Shown piece by piece: positions 42,243 through 50,338 of a stretch of DNA of 64,000 nt. The first letter of the stretch is position 1, and every line of letters begins with the position of its first letter. This DNA comes from CACIAM-69d sp001698445 (GTDB taxonomy: Bacteria > Cyanobacteriota > Cyanobacteriia > CACIAM-69d). A program made the translations under genes and the position numbers. The notes beneath the pieces are model-generated. The model was given only the letters and a program-made list of their open reading frames with translations. It made no database searches and was not told the origin of the DNA. The stretch lies in contig NZ_JAZAQF010000069.1 in the NCBI RefSeq assembly GCF_043235035.1, positions 1 to 64,000 on the forward strand. The letters are read 5' to 3'.

Positions 42243-45200
42243 GAGGAAGATTGTGACGCTTTTTTCGAGCTTTGGCAACCTGATCATTCTCCTCAGGGGA
42301 TAGCACTCTCTCGCCTAAGCGAGCCAACAACGCCTGTTGTAGACGAGAATTGTCGGATAAGCCAGAATTTTGCAGAATTTCTGCAATCAAACGATCAAGT
42401 ACCTCGCTTTCTCTACGGTCAACCCACACTACTTGGTTGACTTCTCGCCCATCCGTGCGCGTTATCGTTAGGCGAACCGCCTCAAAGCCTTCTCGCTGAG
42501 CTTCGGTGCTCGACTGAACCGCCTCCAGATTTTTGAATCGTCGCGCGAGATCACTAAGTTTTACCTCGAACTGCACAGCATCGTCATCCGTCCAAGAACG
42601 CGGCGGCTTATCAGCCACAACCATCGTCAAGGCCTCTAACCAAGCTCGATCATCAAGAGACTCATCAACCGCCGCTTTTAAGAATCGCTTCAGCGTCGGC
42701 TCCAAGCATCCCGGCAGCAGGTGACGCGATCGCACGCGGATATCCTCCCGCAAATACCTCGCCTCGCCTCGAACTCCCAAGGCCTCCAGTAGGCAGGTCT
42801 GGCAGCGCTCCAATAGTCGATCGTAAGCAACATTCAGCTCTCGAAGGCAAGCTACCAAGGCCCGCTTAAACTCTCGGGCCATGTCTTCATCTGCGGCAAC
42901 GCCTGCCGCAATGGGCTGTAGTCCACAGGCCTTGGGTAGTGCCGTGAAGAGGACTTCATCAGGTTCTTGAGCCTGTTGCAGAACTTGCAAAACTTGCTGT
43001 GCTTCGGGGCTAATGTGCCTTGTTTGCAAAACATACTTGTTCAATTGCTTCACAAAGCTAAACAGAGGCTTAGCAATCGCTAGCAAGCTGAAGTTGCGCA
43101 CGCCCGGCAACGGTTCTGCACGTTTTGAGCGCAAAGCCACTTCGAGTTCACGAAAGACAACAGATCGTAAGCCCAGTAACTCAAAGTATTTGACGGAGAA
43201 TCGGGCAGGGTCTTTTACTAATAGTTCAAAGTGCTCTGGCCCCAGAACTGCAACAAAGCCATCATCTTTGTAAACAGCAAAATCTTCGGCCCGGTGCAGA
43301 AGTATAGCTGCTAAGACGACAGGGATCGCCCCCCGCTTCAAGCCATAGGGAGGCTGCTCTAGCTGGATATAGAGATCTGCTAGGGAGCGTCGTTCTGTAA
43401 CCGCTGCACAGCAAAACTGCTCGATCGCTTTCCAAACAGTCACTAAGCCTGAATTTTCAAGGGGTGGAAAAAATCCCCATAAGCCTTGTTCCTGGCGATG
43501 GATGCCAGTAGAATCCAGCACCGAGTAATACATGGCTACTTCCGGCCCGTAGCCGGTTAGCCCCAAGCGTGGCGCACTCGCATGGCTCAACATTGCCTCG
43601 ATAAGTAACCGTCGTGCCTTTGCGCCTTGAGTGGTTAACTCCCGCCGATTGATTAACTCGTTGTCCAGTTGCCAAGCTTGGTCATAGGTGCGATCGCACA
43701 CATCCGAGACTGCCGCGCGGAAAGCCTGAATGTGTTGTACCTGCTTACGTTCACCCAAAATCCAACAGGCTAATTGCTCGCCTGCCCAGCCTAATGCCAG
43801 CAACATCGTGTCATCTAATAACCGCTCAGCTTCCTGCAAGCGATAACGAACCTCGTGACGGGCAACACTATCACTTGTTAGCTCCGGCGCTTTATTGACT
43901 TGCTGCAAAGCCTTTACTTCTCTAGCGCGTGTGCGCAGCAAATCAACTTTCGCAACTTCCACCACAATGAGTGGTTTCCCATCGGCTGTTTTGGCTGGTA
44001 CATTCTGTGGCAGTGTTTCATCAATCCAATAGAGCACTAAGCCATCACTCGTAGAAAATGAGCATCCTAGTCGCTGCCAATTCGTTGTGGTATCGCCATA
44101 GCACTGCTCAAAATAACGTAGGTTTCCAGTGTCGTGTAAATGTCGTTGAGCAACAACGGGTTTCAAAGGACGTACTGTTGCTAGACTCTTGGCCAGTGGG
44201 AGGCGATCTTGCTCAACTTGTTTATAGATTGCACCTTCAACATCAAAATCTGATCCCTGCCAAATTCTCAGCTCATCTAACTGTCGGCGATAGGTAATGA
44301 TGCCCTGTTCTTGTAGGCGATTAATGCGTTCTAGCCATATGGCTTGCTCGCTTGAGTCATCAGGTCGATCGCACAATGCCAGCGCGACCAGTTCTGGGCG
44401 GGCGCGTAGTGTCCCGGTCGTAGTAGCTAGGTTTAAGACCCCGATGGTTTTTAACAATTTCAGCAAATCTGGATCTCGATCACGGGCATCCTGAATTAGG
44501 CTTTGAACTTCCACCCAGCGTTGTAAGTTAACCCGTGAAGCTAAACCAGACACAGACTCCACAAAATAATCGTAAAGTCGGTCTAGGGTGAATGTTGGAA
44601 GGGAGTAGTTGAAAACAACTGTTTGTCGCAAAAATTCGCAGAATCCGTGCGGTTCGTCGCCAGTCAAAAATGTGAATAAAGATCGATCATTTTGGGCATA
44701 TCTTGTACATAACAATGGTAGAACAATCGCCGTAATTGGGTGTAAAGGATAAGCCTCAGCAATCATGGATTCACTGAGGTCATACTCTCCTAAAGCAGTT
44801 TTTAAAGTTGACTGCCAAGTACTCGCCTGTTCACGAACAGCACATAAAATTGGATCTGCTTTTGATCGATCAATTGCTTGACCAATTAATCGCGTCATTT
44901 GGTTTGGTGATTCAGTGAAGGAAATATCTTCAAAGCGCCCTTGAACTTTTGCCCATTCACTTTGCTCAATTGTTGCAAGTCGATCACTGTAACCTGCAAA
45001 AGATTGGTGTAATAGACCTAATAAAAAAATCCTGGAACTCTTGTTCTTTGACGATTTAGGCTTGGCTTTAAACTCGGCAATCTGCTGAAGAAGATATAAA
45101 TCCCTGGTTCCTTGATGTTGAGCTGTAAATTCTAAATTTTTTCCTAGTTCATCTATTACTAAAAATAAATCTTTTTGACTTTCTTCTAAGACTCGACGTA

Positions 45201-45762
45201 ATAGATCAAGAACTTGCTTATCTGAAATTTCAACCTTCTGTTGAATTGATCGGCTAGTGTCTATTTCCACAGCCCAATCAGTCAACTCAAGCGCAACAGA
45301 TGGCCGATTACTATTTGCCCAACAGAGATCTGCTCCTTGAGAAAGTGCACGGATAATCGTATGACTGAGTGGCTCACGCCGACCTGTAGCAATCCCTAGC
45401 CACAAGCCATCAAGTGGCAAGTTTTGTTCTAGATTTTTCAATTCATTAGTATTCGTCCCCAGACATTGGCGAGCAATTGCCAGAGCTATTTCACGTTCAG
45501 GACTATTCTGGGGGCGACTTAAAGCTGCTAGGTACTGTGCAAATGCTGACTTTCCAGTACCATAGTTACCTGTCAATGTCCAAGCTCGGCTATCAGAGCT
45601 TTGCCCCCAAGCCATTACGATTCTTTGTAGAGTACTCTCAGCTCGTTCAGTTAAAACATAACCTTCTAAAGTCTCTAGGTGATCAAAATCTCGCTCTAAA
45701 TTAATAGACCTTGAATAACGACGATGTAAATGAAAGTAGTGACCCAAAACTTTGGAATTCAT
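42220..45762 (-). CDS. sspC: Large P-loop ATPase of the phosphorothioation locus (SspC-like)
   Basis: This 1180-aa protein has Walker A GNYGTGKS (65-72) in WTLTGNYGTGKSAFAQYL and Walker B LFLVIDELGKNLEF (about 199-212, Asp204-Glu205). The rest is long and mostly helical, with no second NTPase core visible. It lies between the DUF4007 gene and the PAPS-reductase-like gene, which is the order of sspB-sspC-sspD. SspC-type ATPases are required with SspB and SspD for single-stranded DNA phosphorothioation. The N-terminal part is AT-rich, while the later part shows some HIP1 sites (near 42725 and 43688). No frameshift is visible. Confidence 0.82.
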   Translation of the reverse strand: MNSKVLGHYFHLHRRYSRSINLERDFDHLETLEGYVLTERAESTLQRIVMAWGQSSDSRAWTLTGNYGTGKSAFAQYLAALSRPQNSPEREIALAIARQCLGTNTNELKNLEQNLPLDGLWLGIATGRREPLSHTIIRALSQGADLCWANSNRPSVALELTDWAVEIDTSRSIQQKVEISDKQVLDLLRRVLEESQKDLFLVIDELGKNLEFTAQHQGTRDLYLLQQIAEFKAKPKSSKNKSSRIFLLGLLHQSFAGYSDRLATIEQSEWAKVQGRFEDISFTESPNQMTRLIGQAIDRSKADPILCAVREQASTWQSTLKTALGEYDLSESMIAEAYPLHPITAIVLPLLCTRYAQNDRSLFTFLTGDEPHGFCEFLRQTVVFNYSLPTFTLDRLYDYFVESVSGLASRVNLQRWVEVQSLIQDARDRDPDLLKLLKTIGVLNLATTTGTLRARPELVALALCDRPDDSSEQAIWLERINRLQEQGIITYRRQLDELRIWQGSDFDVEGAIYKQVEQDRLPLAKSLATVRPLKPVVAQRHLHDTGNLRYFEQCYGDTTTNWQRLGCSFSTSDGLVLYWIDETLPQNVPAKTADGKPLIVVEVAKVDLLRTRAREVKALQQVNKAPELTSDSVARHEVRYRLQEAERLLDDTMLLALGWAGEQLACWILGERKQVQHIQAFRAAVSDVCDRTYDQAWQLDNELINRRELTTQGAKARRLLIEAMLSHASAPRLGLTGYGPEVAMYYSVLDSTGIHRQEQGLWGFFPPLENSGLVTVWKAIEQFCCAAVTERRSLADLYIQLEQPPYGLKRGAIPVVLAAILLHRAEDFAVYKDDGFVAVLGPEHFELLVKDPARFSVKYFELLGLRSVVFRELEVALRSKRAEPLPGVRNFSLLAIAKPLFSFVKQLNKYVLQTRHISPEAQQVLQVLQQAQEPDEVLFTALPKACGLQPIAAGVAADEDMAREFKRALVACLRELNVAYDRLLERCQTCLLEALGVRGEARYLREDIRVRSRHLLPGCLEPTLKRFLKAAVDESLDDRAWLEALTMVVADKPPRSWTDDDAVQFEVKLSDLARRFKNLEAVQSSTEAQREGFEAVRLTITRTDGREVNQVVWVDRRESEVLDRLIAEILQNSGLSDNSRLQQALLARLGERVLSPEENDQVAKARKKRHNLPHEQSETS

Positions 45763-45872
45763 GCTTCACTCCGAGATTAATAAATGGTAATTCAAGCGCA
45801 CAGTTAGCCAAGAATTTCAATATTTAGGGTGCTCCCTAAATTATTGGTTTTGTTTAAACTCGCCGAATGGAA

Positions 45873-46787
45873 TCAAGCAAAGCTTGTTTGATAGTAGCTC
45901 TCTAGAATTTCTGAAGCCAGTTGCTCTGGGCTGCCATCAAAAACAAACTGTAGTTTACCAGCCGTATCAGTCAGATGTAAGGATTCTTTCTTCTTAATTA
46001 CCTGCTCAATGGCTTCGCAAACCGACGACTCATCTAATTTGAATATTACACCGGGGCTACATGGATCATAAAGTAATTTTGAGACAGGAATTGTGCGTAC
46101 ATTCTTTGAAATACTCACTGCATAAATCAAGCTAGCATAAATTATAATCTCAGCAGGTAAATTATGTTTTTTCCCAACTCGAAAATGATAATTTCCATCA
46201 GATCTTTGATGAATTAAGCCCAATTCTGAAAAGGGACAATCCAAAGAATCCTCCGCTGTATTTTTTAAAGAGCTAAGACGTGCGTACATGCGCAGCAAGC
46301 AAGAAATATCCTTTTGCAAGGAAGAGTCTGCTGCACGTCCAGAAAGACGACCCACATAATCCTTAAGTTCGCTAAATAAATCATCTGGCTTGAATTCCAA
46401 GCGATGGAAGCAGTTAAATGTGAAATGCCATGCTGTCGCTAAGCAGTTTGGTTGGAGTAACTGCCAGTGCAGTAGCCACAAGGATGCGGGATCTTCTAGG
46501 TAAGGATCCCACCCTCCACTTCTCAGGAGATTTTGCCCAAACTCAGTAGGTAAATCGTTATCGAGTAACTTGAATGCTTCACACCAATAGCGGATTGATC
46601 TCACCATATTCTTTCCCACGCCTAGGCGCACAGTTGCATCTTCACGCAAAAAGACGGATGAGTCTTGGCTGGCTCGGTCAAATCCTTTTTTCAACCAACC
46701 AAAGCGTGGATGAAAGGTTTCATGCCGTGCAAAGACTGGTGTTGCTTCAGAAACAATCTCAAAAGCTAAGTGCGTTTGCCGTACCAT
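45873..46787 (-). CDS. sspB: DUF4007 family protein (SspB-like)
   Basis: The 304-aa protein has the DUF4007 pattern. An N-terminal FARHETFHPRFGWLKKGFD is followed by ATVRLGVGKNMVRSIRYW, a core that always opens this family. The C-terminal half is helical and ends ASEILESYYQTSFA. In Ssp systems SspB nicks DNA and acts with SspC and SspD to insert sulfur; I match it to SspB by domain and gene order, not by a traced active site. It is the first gene of the minus-strand operon (SspB, SspC, SspD, DGQHR, unknown, SspA). The divergent spacer upstream separates it from the methyltransferase-like gene. Confidence 0.83.
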   Translation of the reverse strand: MVRQTHLAFEIVSEATPVFARHETFHPRFGWLKKGFDRASQDSSVFLREDATVRLGVGKNMVRSIRYWCEAFKLLDNDLPTEFGQNLLRSGGWDPYLEDPASLWLLHWQLLQPNCLATAWHFTFNCFHRLEFKPDDLFSELKDYVGRLSGRAADSSLQKDISCLLRMYARLSSLKNTAEDSLDCPFSELGLIHQRSDGNYHFRVGKKHNLPAEIIIYASLIYAVSISKNVRTIPVSKLLYDPCSPGVIFKLDESSVCEAIEQVIKKKESLHLTDTAGKLQFVFDGSPEQLASEILESYYQTSFA

Positions 46788-46856
46788 CGATTTGTCCTTG
46801 AGTGCCAGAGCAACACATTATGACACTGCCTGCCACACCACTCATACATTCTTAAG

Positions 46857-46871
46857 GCTCCCTATGGGAGC
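46857..46871. promoter_or_regulatory. Palindrome in the divergent spacer of the phosphorothioation island
   Basis: GCTCCC-TAT-GGGAGC is a perfect inverted repeat with a 3-bp centre. It is placed midway between the sspB-like gene (start 46787, minus) and the methyltransferase-like gene (start 46930, plus). A symmetrical site at this position could be an operator for the DGQHR protein or another regulator, or the base of a hairpin in the leader. Confidence 0.4.
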
Positions 46872-46929
46872 TTCCCGTAAGACTTACGCACCTAGCTGTT
46901 ACTCTCTACATCGTTTGTCCGAAGTAGCC

Positions 46930-48516
46930 ATGTTTATGTCTAATACTGCTGCCAGTCCGACAATTGCTCGCCATCGAGCTGCAATCACCCGAGCTGATCT
47001 CTCGAAGCCCGTCCGCTTAGCGCTTGAAGCTGGATTGCTCACACCAGTCACTAGTTTTTTTGACTACGGGTGTGGACGTGGAGGCGATCTGAGGCGGCTA
47101 CGCGATCGTGGGTTCAAGCACTGTGCTGGCTACGACCCTCATTACCGACCAGATACCTCCCAAACATCCGCCTCAGTGGTGAACCTAGGTTATGTTATTA
47201 ACGTCATTGAATGTCCTGAAGAGCGCCGCCAAGTACTCGTATCTGCCTGGAATCTGACAGAGCAGGTCTTAATCGTAGCGGCTCAAGTAGCAATTTTGGA
47301 AGGCAACGGCTACACAATTTATGGTGACGGCATTGTTACTAGCCACAATACATTTCAGAAATATTATGAGCAGGAAGAACTGAAGAGTTATATCGATCAA
47401 GTACTTGGAGTTGACTCAATTCCAGTTGCCCTGGGTATCTACTTTGTTTTTCGTGATGAAGCTCATGCTCAAAGTTTTAGAGCGAAGCGTTGGCGATCTC
47501 GTATTACGACTCCACGAATTTGCACAGCGATTCGCCAGTTTGATGAACACCAGAATCTATTGACACCATTCATGTCTTTCATCAGTGATCGCGGCCGCTT
47601 GCCGAGTCCTGGAGAGTTGGGATGTTATGCAGGAGATATGGCTATAGAAGTTAGCTTGTTAGAGATATTTGGCAGCTTTAAATCCGCATTTCGAGTTGTA
47701 TTAAAAGCTACGAACTCTACGGAATGGGACGCTATAACTGATCGCCGTCGCCAAGATGCTCTACTCTACCTTGCCTTAACTAAGTTTACTGGCCGTCCAC
47801 GGTTTAGTGAACTTTCTCTTGACTTACAACAAGACTTTAAAGTTTTCTTTGGCTCATATCAACAAGCTTGTATTGCAGCCGATCTACTACTAATCAATTT
47901 AGGTGATCTTGATCGTCTGTGGAAAGTAGCTCAAGCAAGCTTAATTGGTAAAAAGCTCCCAAAAGCTCTTTATGTCCATTTATCTGCTCTTGATCAACTT
48001 GATCCACAACTTCGCCTTTATGAAGGATGTGCTTCCCGCACTGTAGGGCGACTAGATGAAGCAAACTTAATTAAATTTTCTTTTGACAAGCCTAAAATTT
48101 CCTACCTACATTATCCCAAATTTGAAGCTGATCCTCATCCAGCTCTTAAAACTTCTATGACAATTGACTTACGCAACTTACAGGTTATTTATCGAGACTA
48201 CGACAATCGCGATAATCCTCCGATTTTGCATCGAAAGGAAACGTTTCTGGCTACTGATCACCCTCAGTATGAAAAATTCGCGAAATTAACGCGCCAAGAG
48301 GAAATCTGGGGATTATTAGATAGCCCACAATCTATTGGAACATTGCAGGGTTGGGAGCGTCGCTTGCAAGATTGTGGAGCGATGGTATCAGGACATCGAC
48401 TCATTGAACGTAAAAATCTTGACCCATATCGCCTCAAGATACTGCGGGCTGATCGCCGTCGCCGTCAACTAGCTGCTAAATCAACATCAGGTTCAGCTCC
48501 TCGTTCGGCCCCCTGA
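46930..48516 (+). CDS. DNA phosphorothioation-associated putative methyltransferase
   Basis: The protein has 528 aa from ATG 46930 (a second ATG at 46936 is equally possible). A class I SAM-binding motif opens the domain (SFFDYGCGRGGDLRRL at about 42-57), followed by FKHCAGYDPHY and VVNLGYVINVIECPEER. The C-terminal 250 residues (SYLHYPKFEADPHPALKTSM) are specific to the family named phosphorothioation-associated putative methyltransferase. Its task is unknown; it may modify DNA or a tRNA-like target, or serve as a sensor. It is transcribed away from the sspBCD operon, from the shared 140-bp spacer. The longer upstream frame lacks a ribosome binding site and is not used. Confidence 0.87.
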   Translation: MFMSNTAASPTIARHRAAITRADLSKPVRLALEAGLLTPVTSFFDYGCGRGGDLRRLRDRGFKHCAGYDPHYRPDTSQTSASVVNLGYVINVIECPEERRQVLVSAWNLTEQVLIVAAQVAILEGNGYTIYGDGIVTSHNTFQKYYEQEELKSYIDQVLGVDSIPVALGIYFVFRDEAHAQSFRAKRWRSRITTPRICTAIRQFDEHQNLLTPFMSFISDRGRLPSPGELGCYAGDMAIEVSLLEIFGSFKSAFRVVLKATNSTEWDAITDRRRQDALLYLALTKFTGRPRFSELSLDLQQDFKVFFGSYQQACIAADLLLINLGDLDRLWKVAQASLIGKKLPKALYVHLSALDQLDPQLRLYEGCASRTVGRLDEANLIKFSFDKPKISYLHYPKFEADPHPALKTSMTIDLRNLQVIYRDYDNRDNPPILHRKETFLATDHPQYEKFAKLTRQEEIWGLLDSPQSIGTLQGWERRLQDCGAMVSGHRLIERKNLDPYRLKILRADRRRRQLAAKSTSGSAPRSAP

Positions 48517-48657
48517 TTGACAACTCAATCTAGCCACTTGATTGCAGGCAATGCCCCCAGCCGATCGCCCTGAGAGCAGCGTGGCCGGGCGATCGATGGC
48601 CAAGCCAGACAGTCGCCCTAAACTAGGAAGAGTTCGCCCATTCCCCAGCCCGTTCCC

Positions 48658-49437
48658 ATGGCCAATCTTGCGGATTCTCGATTAGGACGGTGGGCCCAGC
48701 GCGTGCAAGCGGCCGCCCTCATTGGTGGTCAAACCCTGGTTCACCTCAGCCGTGGCAAAATTCACCGCCGCAACACGATCGAACAAATGCACCTGGTGGG
48801 GCCCGACTCGTTGGGCATTGTGCTGCTGGCCGGCGTGTCGATCGGGGCGGTGTTTACGATCCAAGTGGCTCGCGAATTTATCAAATATGGAGCCACCTCC
48901 GCGATCGGGGGTGTGATGGCAGTGGCCATGGCGCGGGAACTGTCGCCGGTCTTTGCCGCCGTGATTTTGGCCGGGCGGGTGGGGTCGGCCTTTGCGGCGG
49001 AAATTGGCACGATGCGTGTGACGGAGCAAATCGATGCGCTTTATGTGTTGCGCACCGACCCGATCGACTATTTAGTCGTGCCTCGGGTTTTGGCCTGTTG
49101 CACCATGCTGCCCCTGCTCACGGAATTGGGGTTGCTGGCGGCCATGCTGGCGGGACTGACCATTTCGGAACTGGGCTTTGGCATCACCCGCTACGAGTTT
49201 CTTGATTCCGTGAAAACCTTTTTAGAAGTGCGGGATCTGTTTTGCGCTGCCATCAAAGGCGCTTGCTTTGGGGGGCTAATCGCCGCGATCGGCTGTGGTT
49301 GGGGTCTCACCACCAGCGGCGGGGCCAAGGGCGTGGGCCAAGCCACCACCTCCGCCGTGGTCACCTCTTTGCTGGCGATTTTGATTGCCAATTTCTTTTT
49401 GTCCTGGCTGATGTTCCGCAGCGCTCCCACGCTCTAG
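48658..49437 (+). CDS. MlaE family ABC transporter permease
   Basis: This 259-aa membrane protein is of the MlaE/TTG2B family. The pattern is QMHLVGPDSLGIVLLAGVSI, then FTIQVAREFIKYGATSAIGG, then ARELSPVFAAVILAGRVGSAFAAEIGTM, then EQIDALYVLRTDPIDYLVVPR, with five to six membrane helices. In Gram-negative bacteria MlaE works with MlaF (ATPase) and MlaD (lipid carrier) to move phospholipids between the membranes. In cyanobacteria and plastids this permease is the equivalent of TGD1. No mlaF or mlaD is adjacent. It starts at ATG 48658, 141 bp after the phosphorothioation island. Confidence 0.92.
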   Translation: MANLADSRLGRWAQRVQAAALIGGQTLVHLSRGKIHRRNTIEQMHLVGPDSLGIVLLAGVSIGAVFTIQVAREFIKYGATSAIGGVMAVAMARELSPVFAAVILAGRVGSAFAAEIGTMRVTEQIDALYVLRTDPIDYLVVPRVLACCTMLPLLTELGLLAAMLAGLTISELGFGITRYEFLDSVKTFLEVRDLFCAAIKGACFGGLIAAIGCGWGLTTSGGAKGVGQATTSAVVTSLLAILIANFFLSWLMFRSAPTL

Positions 49438-49637
49438 GCGTAATTGATCGGCGCGGTCGATCGGTGCAGTTGAATGGCCACCAGGTGCTGAGTCAAAAAT
49501 CCCAATTTTCCTGGAATTTCAGGCGCGGTATTTGGCTTCTTCGATCGGGTCAGCTCGTTCCGAGAAATCTGTCACAATAGAGGGGATTTTGGCGCAAAAC
49601 AGCCGCCGTTTTTACCCCCCCCATTCCGTTCTCGATC

Positions 49638-50033
49638 ATGGCTTTTAAGATTCAAAAAACCGATGCCGAATGGCAATCGCAACTGACTCCGGAACAGTTT
49701 CGAGTGACGCGCAAACATGGTACGGAACGCGCGTTCACGGGAGAACATTGGGATAACAAAGCTCCCGGAACCTACAACTGCGTTTGCTGTGGAACGCCCC
49801 TTTTTATTTCAGATACCAAGTACGATTCGGGAACTGGTTGGCCCAGTTTTTGGCAGCCGATCACCCCGGAAAATATTGAAACTCAGGTCGATCGCACCCT
49901 GTGGATGACCCGCACCGAGGTGCATTGCGCCAACTGTGGGGCCCACTTGGGCCATGTGTTTGAAGATGGCCCGCCGCCCACCGGCCTGCGCTATTGCATG
50001 AACTCCGCTTCCTTGAAATTTGAGCCAACTTAG
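49638..50033 (+). CDS. msrB: Peptide-methionine (R)-S-oxide reductase MsrB
   Basis: This 131-aa MsrB has EFRVTRKHGTERAFTGEHW at the start, two zinc CxxC pairs (CVCC in YNCVCCGTPLF and CANC in VHCANCGAHLGHVFEDGPPP), and the catalytic Cys in RYCMNSASLKFEP. It reduces the R epimer of oxidised methionine in proteins, using thioredoxin. All essential residues are visible. It is monocistronic, ending at the bidirectional terminator before ftsH. Confidence 0.95.
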   Translation: MAFKIQKTDAEWQSQLTPEQFRVTRKHGTERAFTGEHWDNKAPGTYNCVCCGTPLFISDTKYDSGTGWPSFWQPITPENIETQVDRTLWMTRTEVHCANCGAHLGHVFEDGPPPTGLRYCMNSASLKFEPT

Positions 50034-50168
50034 AGCCAAATCAAGGGCCAAATTGAGCTTGAATGGCGATCGGTTGTCATCCGTTGTGGTTGAGTGATCG
50101 CTGAGGTTTCGATCAAACCTTTTGATCGGGTTTTTGGGTCTCGTTTCTCGATCGCATTTTGAGCTAAG

Positions 50169-50208
50169 AAAAAATCCCCCGCAATCGATCGACTGTGGGG
50201 GATTTTGC
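50169..50208. terminator. Bidirectional intrinsic terminator between msrB and ftsH
   Basis: AAAATCCCCC pairs exactly with GGGGGATTTT around a loop containing GCAATCGATCGACTGT, with A-rich sequence before it and T-rich sequence after it. The hairpin reads as a terminator on either strand and lies between the convergent msrB and ftsH genes. Confidence 0.8.
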
Positions 50209-50338
50209 TTGAAGATGAAAGCTTTGCTGAATTCAGGCCATGAAGTTTAACACTGATTCTGAACTTTGGGGGTGATTTCCAGGTCAATTTCCTGTGATCA
50301 CCCCCCTTGAATTGCAGCGCTTCAGGGCAGGTTGCAAT

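Noticed and set aside
37572..48516. Classical Dnd system (DndABCDE)
   Set aside because: No DndD (SMC-like) or DndE is seen, while DUF4007 and the large P-loop ATPase point to the Ssp type. Only the DGQHR protein is Dnd-like.
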